From the NCBI GenBank assembly GCA_028876585.1, contig JAGWRL010000337.1, positions 1 to 5,379 of the forward strand: a stretch of 5,379 nucleotides of DNA. The letters are read 5' to 3'. Made by a program: the position numbers and the translations under genes. Position 1 is the first letter of the stretch. Every line of letters starts with the position of its first letter. Below the pieces are notes generated by a model that saw only the letters and a list, made by a program, of their open reading frames with translations, was not told the origin of the DNA and made no database searches. Shown here piece after piece: positions 1 to 5,379 of this stretch. Origin of the DNA: Pseudomonadota bacterium. Its GTDB lineage: Bacteria; Pseudomonadota; Alphaproteobacteria; Rhizobiales; Beijerinckiaceae.

Positions 1-958
1 CCAGCGCCGCCCGGCGCGGCGCCGGCGACATCGCGTCGGCGGCGGCGACGCCGCCGCGATCCTCGCCCGGCGTCAGCCGCGTTCCGATCTCCACCGGCGC
101 CTCCGGCCGGTCGATCATATAGGCGTGATACAGCGCCTGCCGGTACGACACCGGGCGGCCGGAGACGAGCGTGAGATCGACGCCGCTCCAATCCTGCCCC
201 GACAGGTTTTCGAGCGTCGCCCAGCCTTGCAAGGCGCCGGTGCTGGCCTCCGCGCCGGGATCGAGCACGAGGCGATATGAGGTCTTCCACACCGGCGCGG
301 CGGCGAGATAGGCGACCCGCAGCTTGCGCTTCGGCCCGCCGTGCGAGCGCAGCCGGATCACGCGGGCGTTGCGCTCGGCCCCCGCCGCCGTCGCCTGCAG
401 CGCCTGCGTCAGCGCGTCGCGCACCCGGCTGTCCGAGAAGCGCAGGCTCTCGGCCTGCTCCAGCACGAATTGCTCCAGCCCGGCTTCAGTCATCACCGTG
501 ACGCGATGGCGCGTCGCGAGCGCGCCGCCGTCGGGTTTTGTCTCGGTCTCCTCCGCCACCGCGACGATGCGGCCCTTGATCGCTCGCGGCCCGCCGACCT
601 CTATCTCGGCGCCGCGCAGCGCGGCGAGCAATTGCGGCGTCGATTGCAGATCTTCGGCCGTGAACGGCAGCGCGCGGAAGGTTTGCGACAGCGGCTCGGG
701 GCCGGGCAGGTCGAGCCCGCCAATGCCGCCGTGATCGTCGAACACGACCAGGCTTTTGAGAATGTCGTCGATCTGGTCGAGCGGCGCCTTCAACTCCACC
801 GTGGCGTCGCCCTCGACGTCGGCTTCGTGTTCGTAGAGGCCGACGCCGCCGGTCGACAGCAGCACCCGCTTCAGCGTGAGATCGGCGGCCTGCGCGCCGC
901 CGGCCGCGATCAGCGCCGCCATCGCGACGCCCGCCCAAACGATAGCCCGAACCCGCAT
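1..958 (-). CDS. DUF4139 domain-containing exported protein (N-terminal 319 residues; cut by window edge)
   Basis: The frame opens at the ATG at 958-956 and stays open to base 1, so the C-terminus lies outside the window. Residues 1-24 look like a Sec signal peptide: MRVR, a hydrophobic stretch (AIVWAGVAMAALIAA), then AQA before the likely cleavage, giving a mature start ADLTLKR. Residues 30-75 (VLLSTGGVGLYEHEADV, then a DDILKSLVVFDD stretch) match the N-terminal beta-rich part usual in this family. From about residue 212 the conserved DUF4139 core appears: VAYLAAAPVWKTSYRL (215-230), GWATLENLSGQDW (245-257), LTLVSGRPV (262-270). The family is related to MuiA-type 'mucoidy inhibitor' proteins, but its biochemical role is not established. 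Residues 298-318 are rich in Gly and Ala and probably form a linker. A strong ribosome binding site sits just before the ATG. It is separated from the transporter gene by 109 bases, so it may have its own promoter. Domain assignment is by motif recall, fairly sure; function unknown. Confidence 0.82.
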   Translation of the reverse strand, partial: MRVRAIVWAGVAMAALIAAGGAQAADLTLKRVLLSTGGVGLYEHEADVEGDATVELKAPLDQIDDILKSLVVFDDHGGIGGLDLPGPEPLSQTFRALPFTAEDLQSTPQLLAALRGAEIEVGGPRAIKGRIVAVAEETETKPDGGALATRHRVTVMTEAGLEQFVLEQAESLRFSDSRVRDALTQALQATAAGAERNARVIRLRSHGGPKRKLRVAYLAAAPVWKTSYRLVLDPGAEASTGALQGWATLENLSGQDWSGVDLTLVSGRPVSYRQALYHAYMIDRPEAPVEIGTRLTPGEDRGGVAAADAMSPAPRRAAL

Positions 959-962
959 CGCG

Positions 963-969
963 TCCTCCT
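963..969 (-). promoter_or_regulatory. Ribosome binding site of the DUF4139 gene
   Basis: On the minus strand the sequence reads AGGAGGA, a near-perfect anti-16S match, four bases before the ATG at 958-956. It fixes this ATG as the start and supports an ORF that could be overlooked because it has no stop inside the window. Confidence 0.7.
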
Positions 970-1067
970 CACGCTTCCGGCGCGACTTCACCCCGGGCCT
1001 GTGGCGGCATTACGGGACGGAGCGCGGCGAAAGGCGGCGAAATACCGCCAATCTCGTGTTGAACCGC

Positions 1068-1955
1068 TCACGTCGCCGCGTCGCGCACAGTCGGCAGCCG
1101 CGCCCGCTCGGCGCGCAGCACGATCAGCCCGCTGGCGATGATCAGCGCGTTGCCGATCAGGATCGGCGTGGTCGGCGTATCGCGCCAGACCAGCCAGCCC
1201 AGAATGGTCGCCCACAGGATCGCGGTGTACTGGAACGGCGCCAGCACCGAGGCCGGCGTCAGCGCCAGCGCCTTGGTCATGAATACGAAACAGACCATCG
1301 CCACCACGCCGAGCAGGAACAGCAGCGCCAGATCGCCTGGGGAGGGCGTGACGAAGGCGAACGGCAGCGTCGCCGCGCCGATCAACCCCGCGCCGCCGAA
1401 TTGCCAGACGATCAGATGCAGCCAATGAACCCCGCGCAAAGCCCGCGTGATCGTCTGGCCGAGCCCGTACATGATCGCGCCGGCCAAGGCGATCGGCGAG
1501 GAGGTGGCGAAGATGTCGGCGCTCGGCCGCAGCGCCACCAGCACGCCGATGAAGCCCAGACCGATCGCCGCCCAGCGGATCGGCTCGACCTCCTCGCCCA
1601 AAGTCAGCGCCGACAGCGCGGTGATGATGATTGGCGCCGCCATGTAGAACGTCATCACGTCCGCCAGCGGCATGCTGCGGGTGGCGTAGAAAAAGCAGTA
1701 GGTGTCGGCGGCCATGAACAGGACGCGGATGATTTGCAGGCCGAGATGGCGCCGGTCGGTGAGATCGACTTTCCAGCGCCACACCATCGGCGCCAGCAGG
1801 AAGGCCGCGCCGACCACGCGCAACGCCAGCAACTGGCCGACCGCGTAGCTGGCGACCAGCCATTTGCCCATGGCGTCGTTGAGCGCGAACAGGAAGATCG
1901 CGATGAGGTAGAACACCACACCGCGACCGCGCGCCGCGGCGGGAAAAATCTGCAT
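1068..1955 (-). CDS. EamA/DMT-superfamily membrane transporter
   Basis: A 295-residue integral inner-membrane protein of the drug/metabolite transporter superfamily. The usual layout is visible: two EamA repeats of about five hydrophobic helices each, spanning about residues 13-140 and 150-285. The family-typical end of repeat one is present: RSMPLADVMTFYMAAP (93-108), then LGEEVEPIRW and a helix GLGFIGVLVAL. Repeat two has the matching KALALTPASVLAPFQY followed by ILWATILGWLVW. Length (about 300) and the short charged tails fit a full-length member. The ATG at 1955-1953 is chosen because the hydrophobic region starts 12 residues later and no ATG or GTG lies close upstream; only a poor Shine-Dalgarno is seen. 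The start lies 8 bases after the ilvE stop, so expression is probably by co-transcription and translational coupling. Family members export or import amino acids, nucleotides, S-adenosylmethionine or drugs; the substrate cannot be read from sequence. An amino-acid related solute is an inference from the neighbour only. Confidence 0.9.
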   Translation of the reverse strand: MQIFPAAARGRGVVFYLIAIFLFALNDAMGKWLVASYAVGQLLALRVVGAAFLLAPMVWRWKVDLTDRRHLGLQIIRVLFMAADTYCFFYATRSMPLADVMTFYMAAPIIITALSALTLGEEVEPIRWAAIGLGFIGVLVALRPSADIFATSSPIALAGAIMYGLGQTITRALRGVHWLHLIVWQFGGAGLIGAATLPFAFVTPSPGDLALLFLLGVVAMVCFVFMTKALALTPASVLAPFQYTAILWATILGWLVWRDTPTTPILIGNALIIASGLIVLRAERARLPTVRDAAT

Positions 1956-1963
1956 CGCCGCGA

Positions 1964-3055
1964 TCAGAGAACCTTGCGCACCCAGCCGTGCACGTCGGCG
2001 ATCTCGCCGCGCTGCACGCCGACCAGTCTGGCTTTCAACTGCTCGGTGATCGGGCCGCCGTCGCCCTCGCCGATGAGGAAATCGCCTTTCGACGATTTGA
2101 TCTTGCCGATCGGCGACACCACCGCCGCCGTGCCGCAGGCGAAACATTCGCGCAATCGGCCGCTGGCGGCGTCGGCGCGCCACTGGTCGATGCTGTAACG
2201 CTCCTCCTTCACCGTGCGGCCTTCGGCGCGCGCCAGCGTCAGGATCGAATCGCGGGTCACGCCGGGCAGGATGGTGCCGCCGAGCGGCGGGGTCAGCATC
2301 GAGCCGTCGTCGAACACGAAGAACACGTTCATGCCGCCGAGCTCCTCGACCCATTTGTGCTCGGCCGCGTCGAGGAACACGACTTGATCGCAGCCCTGTT
2401 TGCTGGCTTCCGCCTGCGCGACGAGGCTGGCCGCATAATTGCCGCCGCATTTGGCCGCGCCCGTGCCGCCGGGCGCGGCGCGGGTGTATTGGTCGGACAG
2501 CCACACCGTCACCGCCTTCTTGCCGCCCTTGAAATAGGAGCCGACCGGCGAGGCGATGACGACGAACAGATATTCGCTCGCCGGTTTGACGCCGAGGAAC
2601 GTCTCGTTGGCGAACATGTAGGGGCGCAGGTAGAGACTGCCCTCGCCGCTGGGAATCCAGTCGCGGTCGATGCGCACGATCTCCTCGATGGCGCTCACGA
2701 ACAGGCTCTCCGGCAGGCTCGGCATGGCGAGCCGCGCGGCCGAATCCTGGAAGCGCTTGGCGTTGCGATCGGGCCGGAACAGCACGACGCCGTCCTTCGT
2801 GCGGTAAGCCTTCAGCCCCTCGAAAATCTCCTGCGCGTAATGCAGCACGGCGGAGGCCGGGTCGATCTGGAACGGCGCGCGCGCTTTGATCTCCGCGTCA
2901 TGCCAGCCCTGGCCCTCGCTCCAGCGCACGGTGACCATATGGTCGGTGAACACCCGCCCGAAGCCGGGGTCCTTGAGTTTTTCCGCGCGAACCGCCGCCG
3001 GGGTCGGGGAGGCGTGGGAAATATGGCGGAATGTCGCGCAGGGCTCGGCACTCAT
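1964..3055 (-). CDS. ilvE: Branched-chain amino acid aminotransferase (group II type)
   Basis: A 363-residue fold-type IV PLP enzyme that interconverts leucine, isoleucine and valine with their 2-oxo acids, using glutamate/2-oxoglutarate, in the cytoplasm. Visible landmarks: YAQEIFEGLKAYR (73-85), LYLRPYMFANETFLG (141-155), the PLP-lysine segment GAAKCGGNYAAS with K202 as the expected Schiff-base lysine, VEELGGMNVFFV (236-247), TILPGVTRDSIL (261-272) and the phosphate-binding FACGTAAVVSPIG (305-317). Length and the 'EELGGMN' segment fit the longer group II enzymes (as in eukaryotes and mycobacteria) rather than the roughly 310-residue E. coli type. The ATG at 3055-3053 is preferred because GAGAGGA lies four bases upstream. 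An in-frame ATG 13 codons earlier lacks such a site, and the still longer open frame runs antisense through the neighbouring gene. It is the first gene of a minus-strand pair with the transporter. C304 and C307 form a CxxC just before the phosphate loop. Identification is very secure. Confidence 0.96.
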   Translation of the reverse strand: MSAEPCATFRHISHASPTPAAVRAEKLKDPGFGRVFTDHMVTVRWSEGQGWHDAEIKARAPFQIDPASAVLHYAQEIFEGLKAYRTKDGVVLFRPDRNAKRFQDSAARLAMPSLPESLFVSAIEEIVRIDRDWIPSGEGSLYLRPYMFANETFLGVKPASEYLFVVIASPVGSYFKGGKKAVTVWLSDQYTRAAPGGTGAAKCGGNYAASLVAQAEASKQGCDQVVFLDAAEHKWVEELGGMNVFFVFDDGSMLTPPLGGTILPGVTRDSILTLARAEGRTVKEERYSIDQWRADAASGRLRECFACGTAAVVSPIGKIKSSKGDFLIGEGDGGPITEQLKARLVGVQRGEIADVHGWVRKVL

Positions 3056-3081
3056 GGCGTCCTCTCGGGAGTTTTGGGGGA

Positions 3082-3110
3082 CGTTTAGGAGCATTTGCGG
3101 CAGGGGGCAA
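3082..3110 (-). promoter_or_regulatory. ilvE: Possible sigma-70-like promoter for ilvE
   Basis: Read on the minus strand, TTGCCC (3110-3105) and TAAACG (3087-3082) are 17 bases apart and lie about 27 bases upstream of the ilvE ATG. The -35 matches four of six consensus bases and the -10 only three, so this is a weak guess, helped mainly by its position in the divergent spacer. Confidence 0.2.
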
Positions 3111-3116
3111 TCGGGC

Positions 3117-3141
3117 GCGGCCGCGCGCTTTCGCGGGCCGC
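3117..3141. repeat. GC-rich inverted repeat / hairpin in the divergent spacer
   Basis: GCGGCC (3117-3122), one unpaired G (3123) and CGCG (3124-3127) pair with CGCG (3132-3135) and GGCCGC (3136-3141) around a four-base loop CTTT. That is ten base pairs with a single bulge. The left arm also belongs to a 12-base perfect palindrome (3115-3126). It ends 17 bases before the ATG at 3159. No T-run follows on either strand, so it is not a typical intrinsic terminator. It could be a leader structure, a protein-binding site, or a chance product of high GC. Confidence 0.35.
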
Positions 3142-3158
3142 CGTGGTAAGGTCCGCCG

Positions 3159-3830
3159 ATGATTCCCTGGGTAGAACTCGATTCCACCATCCTGCCGCGC
3201 GGCGGCGTGCTGCGGCTGATGCGGCGCGGACAGGAATTTTCGATCAAGCTCGGCGTCGCCGAACTCATGACCTCGCGCCAGTTCGGCTCGGAGGAGGCGC
3301 TGGCGACGCTGACGGCGGAAAAGCTCGGCGAACGGGCCGCCCCGCGCGTGCTGATCGGCGGCCTCGGCATGGGCTTCACCTTGCGCGCGGCGCTGAAGGC
3401 TTTCGGGCCGGACACCCGAATCGAAGTCGCCGAACTGGTTCCCGCGGTCATCGCCTGGGCGCGCGGGCCGATGGCGGAACTGTTCGGCGCCTGCCTCGAC
3501 GACGCCAGGGTGAAGCTCGCGCTCGCCGACGTCGCCGAACTGATCCGCGCGCCGGGCCCGCGCTACGACGCCATCCTGCTCGACGTCGACAACGGGCCGG
3601 AGGGCATGACGCAGGCCGTCAACGACGGCCTCTATTCGCCGCGCGGCCTCGCGGCGGCGCGCGCGGCGCTGCGTCCGCGCGGCGTTCTGGCCGTCTGGTC
3701 GCAGGGTCCCGACCGGGCGTTCGCGCAGCGATTCGCCAAGGCGGGATTCATGGTCGAGGACAAGCGGGTGCGCGCCGGCGGCGCGCATGGCGGGACGCGG
3801 CATGTCATCTGGCTCGGGATGCGCGGGTAG
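3159..3830 (+). CDS. Spermidine-synthase-like SAM-dependent (Rossmann) protein
   Basis: A 223-residue cytoplasmic protein with a class I methyltransferase/aminopropyltransferase fold. Motif I is VLIGGLGMGFTLRAAL (64-79). Strand two ends in an acid that would bind the ribose or amine end of the cofactor (VAELVP, E92), an acidic D124 follows strand three (LADVAELI), and YDAILLDVDNGP (136-147) is the equivalent of the spermidine synthase 'YDVIxxDxxDP' segment. Proteins like this are often named 'spermidine synthase'. However, the N-terminal beta-strand domain of true enzymes (about 290 residues in total) is reduced here to about 60 residues, and GGGDG is replaced by GGLGMG, so polyamine synthesis is doubtful; a methyltransferase or unknown transferase is as likely. 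The ATG at 3159 is preceded by a weak TAAGG. It is divergent from ilvE with 103 bases between, and 90 bases before kdsA on the same strand. Fold secure, reaction not. Confidence 0.8.
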   Translation: MIPWVELDSTILPRGGVLRLMRRGQEFSIKLGVAELMTSRQFGSEEALATLTAEKLGERAAPRVLIGGLGMGFTLRAALKAFGPDTRIEVAELVPAVIAWARGPMAELFGACLDDARVKLALADVAELIRAPGPRYDAILLDVDNGPEGMTQAVNDGLYSPRGLAAARAALRPRGVLAVWSQGPDRAFAQRFAKAGFMVEDKRVRAGGAHGGTRHVIWLGMRG

Positions 3831-3864
3831 TGGCGCGCGGCGATTGGCCGCAATTCGCTAGGAT

Positions 3865-3893
3865 TTGACGGGTTCGGACGCCGGGGCTACCAG
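3865..3893 (+). promoter_or_regulatory. kdsA: Possible sigma-70-like promoter for kdsA
   Basis: TTGACG (3865-3870, five of six consensus bases) is followed after 17 bases by TACCAG (3888-3893, three of six). Transcription would begin near 3900, leaving about 20 bases before the ATG at 3921. The good -35 and spacing are suggestive; the -10 is poor. Confidence 0.25.
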
Positions 3894-3920
3894 CGCATCG
3901 ACCAGATGTCGGGATTTTGC

Positions 3921-4775
3921 ATGCCCCCCAACGCCATCGTTCGAGTCGGCCGTCGCGAAAACGGGGTTGCTTTCGGCGCCGACCTGCCGCTCGCCCTCAT
4001 CGCCGGCCCGTGCCAGCTCGAATCGCGCGCGCATGCGCTCGAAGTCGCCAGCGCGCTGAAGGAGATCGCCGCGCGGCGCCGCATCGGCCTCGTGTTCAAG
4101 ACGAGCTTCGACAAGGCCAACCGCACCTCGGGCGGCGCCCAGCGCGGCGTCGGGCTGGAGGCGGCGCTGCCCATTTTCGCCGAAATCCGCGATTCCCTCG
4201 GCCTGCCCGTGCTGACCGACGTGCACGAGATCGCGCAATGCGGGCTCGCCGCGCAGGCGGTCGACGTGCTGCAAATCCCGGCTTTCCTCTGCCGGCAGAC
4301 CGACCTGCTCATCGCCGCCGCGCGCACGGGGCGGGCGGTGAATGTGAAGAAGGGGCAATTCCTCGCGCCGTGGGACATGAAGAACGTCGTCGCCAAGCTG
4401 ACCGGCGCCGGCGCGGGAAATGTGCTCGTCACCGAGCGCGGCGTCTCGTTCGGCTATAATACTCTGGTCAGCGACATGCGCGCGCTGCCGATTCTGGCGC
4501 AGACCGGCGCGCCGGTTATCTTTGACGCCACCCATTCGGTGCAGCAGCCGGGCGGCCTCGGCGGCGCCTCGGGCGGGCAGCGCGAATTCGTGCCGGTGCT
4601 GGCGCGCGCGGCGGTGGCGGTCGGCGTCGCCGGCGTGTTCATCGAGACGCATCCCGATCCTGACAAGGCCCCGTCCGATGGCCCCAACATGGTGCCGCTG
4701 CACGAGTTCGAGGCGCTGGTCGCCGAGCTTCAGGAATTCGACGCCTTGGCCAAAAGACGCACGCGTCAGGGCTGA
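3921..4775 (+). CDS. kdsA: 3-deoxy-8-phosphooctulonate (KDO-8-phosphate) synthase
   Basis: Cytoplasmic TIM-barrel aldolase that condenses phosphoenolpyruvate with D-arabinose 5-phosphate to KDO 8-phosphate, the precursor of the lipopolysaccharide inner-core sugar KDO. With the start used here it has 284 residues, the usual length. Family blocks in order: [10 protein letters not shown] (27-36), [12 protein letters not shown] (59-70), VLTDVHE (97-103), [14 protein letters not shown] (117-130), [14 protein letters not shown] (140-153), [16 protein letters not shown] (172-187), [12 protein letters not shown] (201-212), [18 protein letters not shown] (240-257). C31, H205, E242 and D253 are the four ligands of the metal-dependent class; metal-independent enzymes such as E. 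coli's have Asn at the cysteine position. An in-frame ATG at 3906 would add five residues (289 in total); 3921 is preferred because TCGGGA lies seven bases upstream and the candidate promoter fits it. Upstream neighbour is the Rossmann protein; downstream, after 52 bases, an acyltransferase. Identification is very secure, start moderately so. Confidence 0.96.
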   Translation: MPPNAIVRVGRRENGVAFGADLPLALIAGPCQLESRAHALEVASALKEIAARRRIGLVFKTSFDKANRTSGGAQRGVGLEAALPIFAEIRDSLGLPVLTDVHEIAQCGLAAQAVDVLQIPAFLCRQTDLLIAAARTGRAVNVKKGQFLAPWDMKNVVAKLTGAGAGNVLVTERGVSFGYNTLVSDMRALPILAQTGAPVIFDATHSVQQPGGLGGASGGQREFVPVLARAAVAVGVAGVFIETHPDPDKAPSDGPNMVPLHEFEALVAELQEFDALAKRRTRQG

Positions 4776-4827
4776 TTTCGCCAACGCCCGTCACGGCTCA
4801 GTCACCTTCGCCGATTATGACAGCGCC

Positions 4828-5379
4828 ATGGACAAATATCTGTTCAGCTACGCCACGCCCGCCGATCCGCCCGTCAAGCGCGGCCTGATCCGGCTTGTCG
4901 AGCGCGCCACCGGGCAACCCAAGCTGAAGCGGATGTATCTGGAAAATCAACGCAATCCGCGCCCGGACGAGAGCTTCTTCGCCGCCGCGGTGCGCCAACT
5001 CGATCTCGACGTGCGCTATGACGCGCCGGCGCTCGCCCGCATCCCCGCCAGCGGCCCGGTGGTGATCGTCGCCAACCATCCCTATGGCGTGCTCGATGGC
5101 ATCGTCATTTCTTGGCTGGTGGAGAAGGTGCGGCGCGATTTCGTCGTGCTGACCAACGCCGTGCTGATGCGCGCGCCGGAACTGCGCGACCATATCCTGC
5201 CGATCGATTTCGCCGGCACGGCCGCGGCCACCCGCACCAATGTCGAAAGCCGCGCCGCCGCGCGCGCGCTGCTGGAGCGCGGCGGCTGCGTTGTCGTGTT
5301 TCCCGCCGGCGGCGTGTCGACCGCGCCGGATCGCTGGGGCCGCCGTCCGGCGGTCGATGCGCGCTGGCAGCCGTTCATC
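4828..5379 (+). CDS. Lysophospholipid / 1-acylglycerol-phosphate-type acyltransferase (N-terminal 184 residues; cut by window edge)
   Basis: The frame is open from the ATG at 4828 to the last base, so the C-terminus is missing. It belongs to the LPLAT/PlsC-like acyltransferases, which move an acyl chain from acyl-CoA or acyl-ACP to a lysolipid at the inner membrane. Motif I is IVANHPYGVLDGIVI, with catalytic-type H84 and D90. A middle segment follows, LTNAVLMRAPELRDHILPIDF (108-128). The acceptor-phosphate motif is VVFPAGGVS (156-164), with PAGG where classic PlsC has PEGT. The variant motifs resemble the 'hemolysin/OlsA-like' branch rather than classic PlsC. About 76 residues precede motif I, and no signal peptide or clear membrane helix is seen in them. 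Start: no ATG, GTG or TTG lies in frame between 4756 and 4828, and no clear Shine-Dalgarno precedes the ATG. It follows kdsA by 52 bases on the same strand, so an envelope-lipid role is plausible. Whether the product is phosphatidic acid, ornithine lipid or another lipid cannot be told. Confidence 0.85.
   Translation, partial: MDKYLFSYATPADPPVKRGLIRLVERATGQPKLKRMYLENQRNPRPDESFFAAAVRQLDLDVRYDAPALARIPASGPVVIVANHPYGVLDGIVISWLVEKVRRDFVVLTNAVLMRAPELRDHILPIDFAGTAAATRTNVESRAAARALLERGGCVVVFPAGGVSTAPDRWGRRPAVDARWQPFI

Noticed and set aside
39..57. Inverted repeat of GGC/GCC triplets
   Set aside because: It lies inside the DUF4139 coding region and follows from Gly/Ala/Asp codons with GC-rich third positions.
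1033..1049. Small inverted repeat GGCGG/CCGCC after the transporter gene
   Set aside because: Only five base pairs with a seven-base loop and no T-run; not enough to call a terminator.
324..1141. Long plus-strand open frames over the left part
   Set aside because: They lie antisense to the DUF4139 gene, have Arg/Ala/Pro-rich compositions and no family motifs; typical of GC-rich DNA.
876..2198. 440-codon plus-strand open frame
   Set aside because: Antisense to the transporter and ilvE, extremely rich in Arg, Gln and Asp with no recognisable domain; the minus-strand genes explain the region.
1956..2504. Upstream extension of the transporter frame into ilvE
   Set aside because: The extra residues are Arg-rich, non-hydrophobic and unlike EamA proteins; it is an open shadow frame inside ilvE.
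3056..3451. N-terminal extension of the ilvE frame
   Set aside because: It is antisense to the Rossmann gene, and homologous IlvE proteins start near the ATG at 3055, which has a good ribosome binding site.
3837..3851. Inverted repeat GCGGC/GCCGC after the Rossmann gene
   Set aside because: Five base pairs, five-base loop and no T-tract; expected by chance at this GC content.
3858..4784. 308-codon minus-strand open frame
   Set aside because: It is the complement of kdsA, which is a certain gene; the translation has no motifs.

Overview
The window reads as an ordinary chromosomal housekeeping segment of a GC-rich bacterium. By eye roughly two thirds of the bases are G or C, and codon third positions are almost all G or C. 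The group II-type IlvE, the metal-site KdsA and the 'NHPYGVLDG' acyltransferase resemble alphaproteobacterial proteins, most likely Hyphomicrobiales. That placement is from memory of the families, not from a search. No rRNA, tRNA, insertion sequence, CRISPR array or phage gene was seen.

Layout. On the minus strand, bases 1-958 hold the N-terminal 319 residues of a secreted or periplasmic DUF4139-domain protein that runs off the left edge. A 109-base gap follows. Bases 1068-3055 hold a compact minus-strand pair: ilvE (branched-chain aminotransferase), and 8 bases after it a ten-helix EamA/DMT transporter. A 103-base divergent spacer (3056-3158) contains a GC-rich hairpin. It separates ilvE from a plus-strand run: a short spermidine-synthase-like Rossmann protein (3159-3830), kdsA (KDO-8-phosphate synthase, 3921-4775) and the first 184 residues of a lysophospholipid-type acyltransferase (4828 to the right edge).

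How the genes fit together. ilvE and the transporter are probably co-transcribed, which suggests amino-acid or related metabolite movement, but the substrate is unknown. kdsA feeds KDO into the lipopolysaccharide inner core, and the acyltransferase after it probably acts on membrane lipids, so the right-hand part has an envelope theme. The Rossmann protein has no clear link to either side.

I found no convincing new multi-gene system. The points most worth checking are the uncharacterised DUF4139 protein, the ilvE-transporter pairing, the aminopropyltransferase-like protein without its N-terminal domain, the hairpin in the divergent spacer, and the complete metal site in KdsA.
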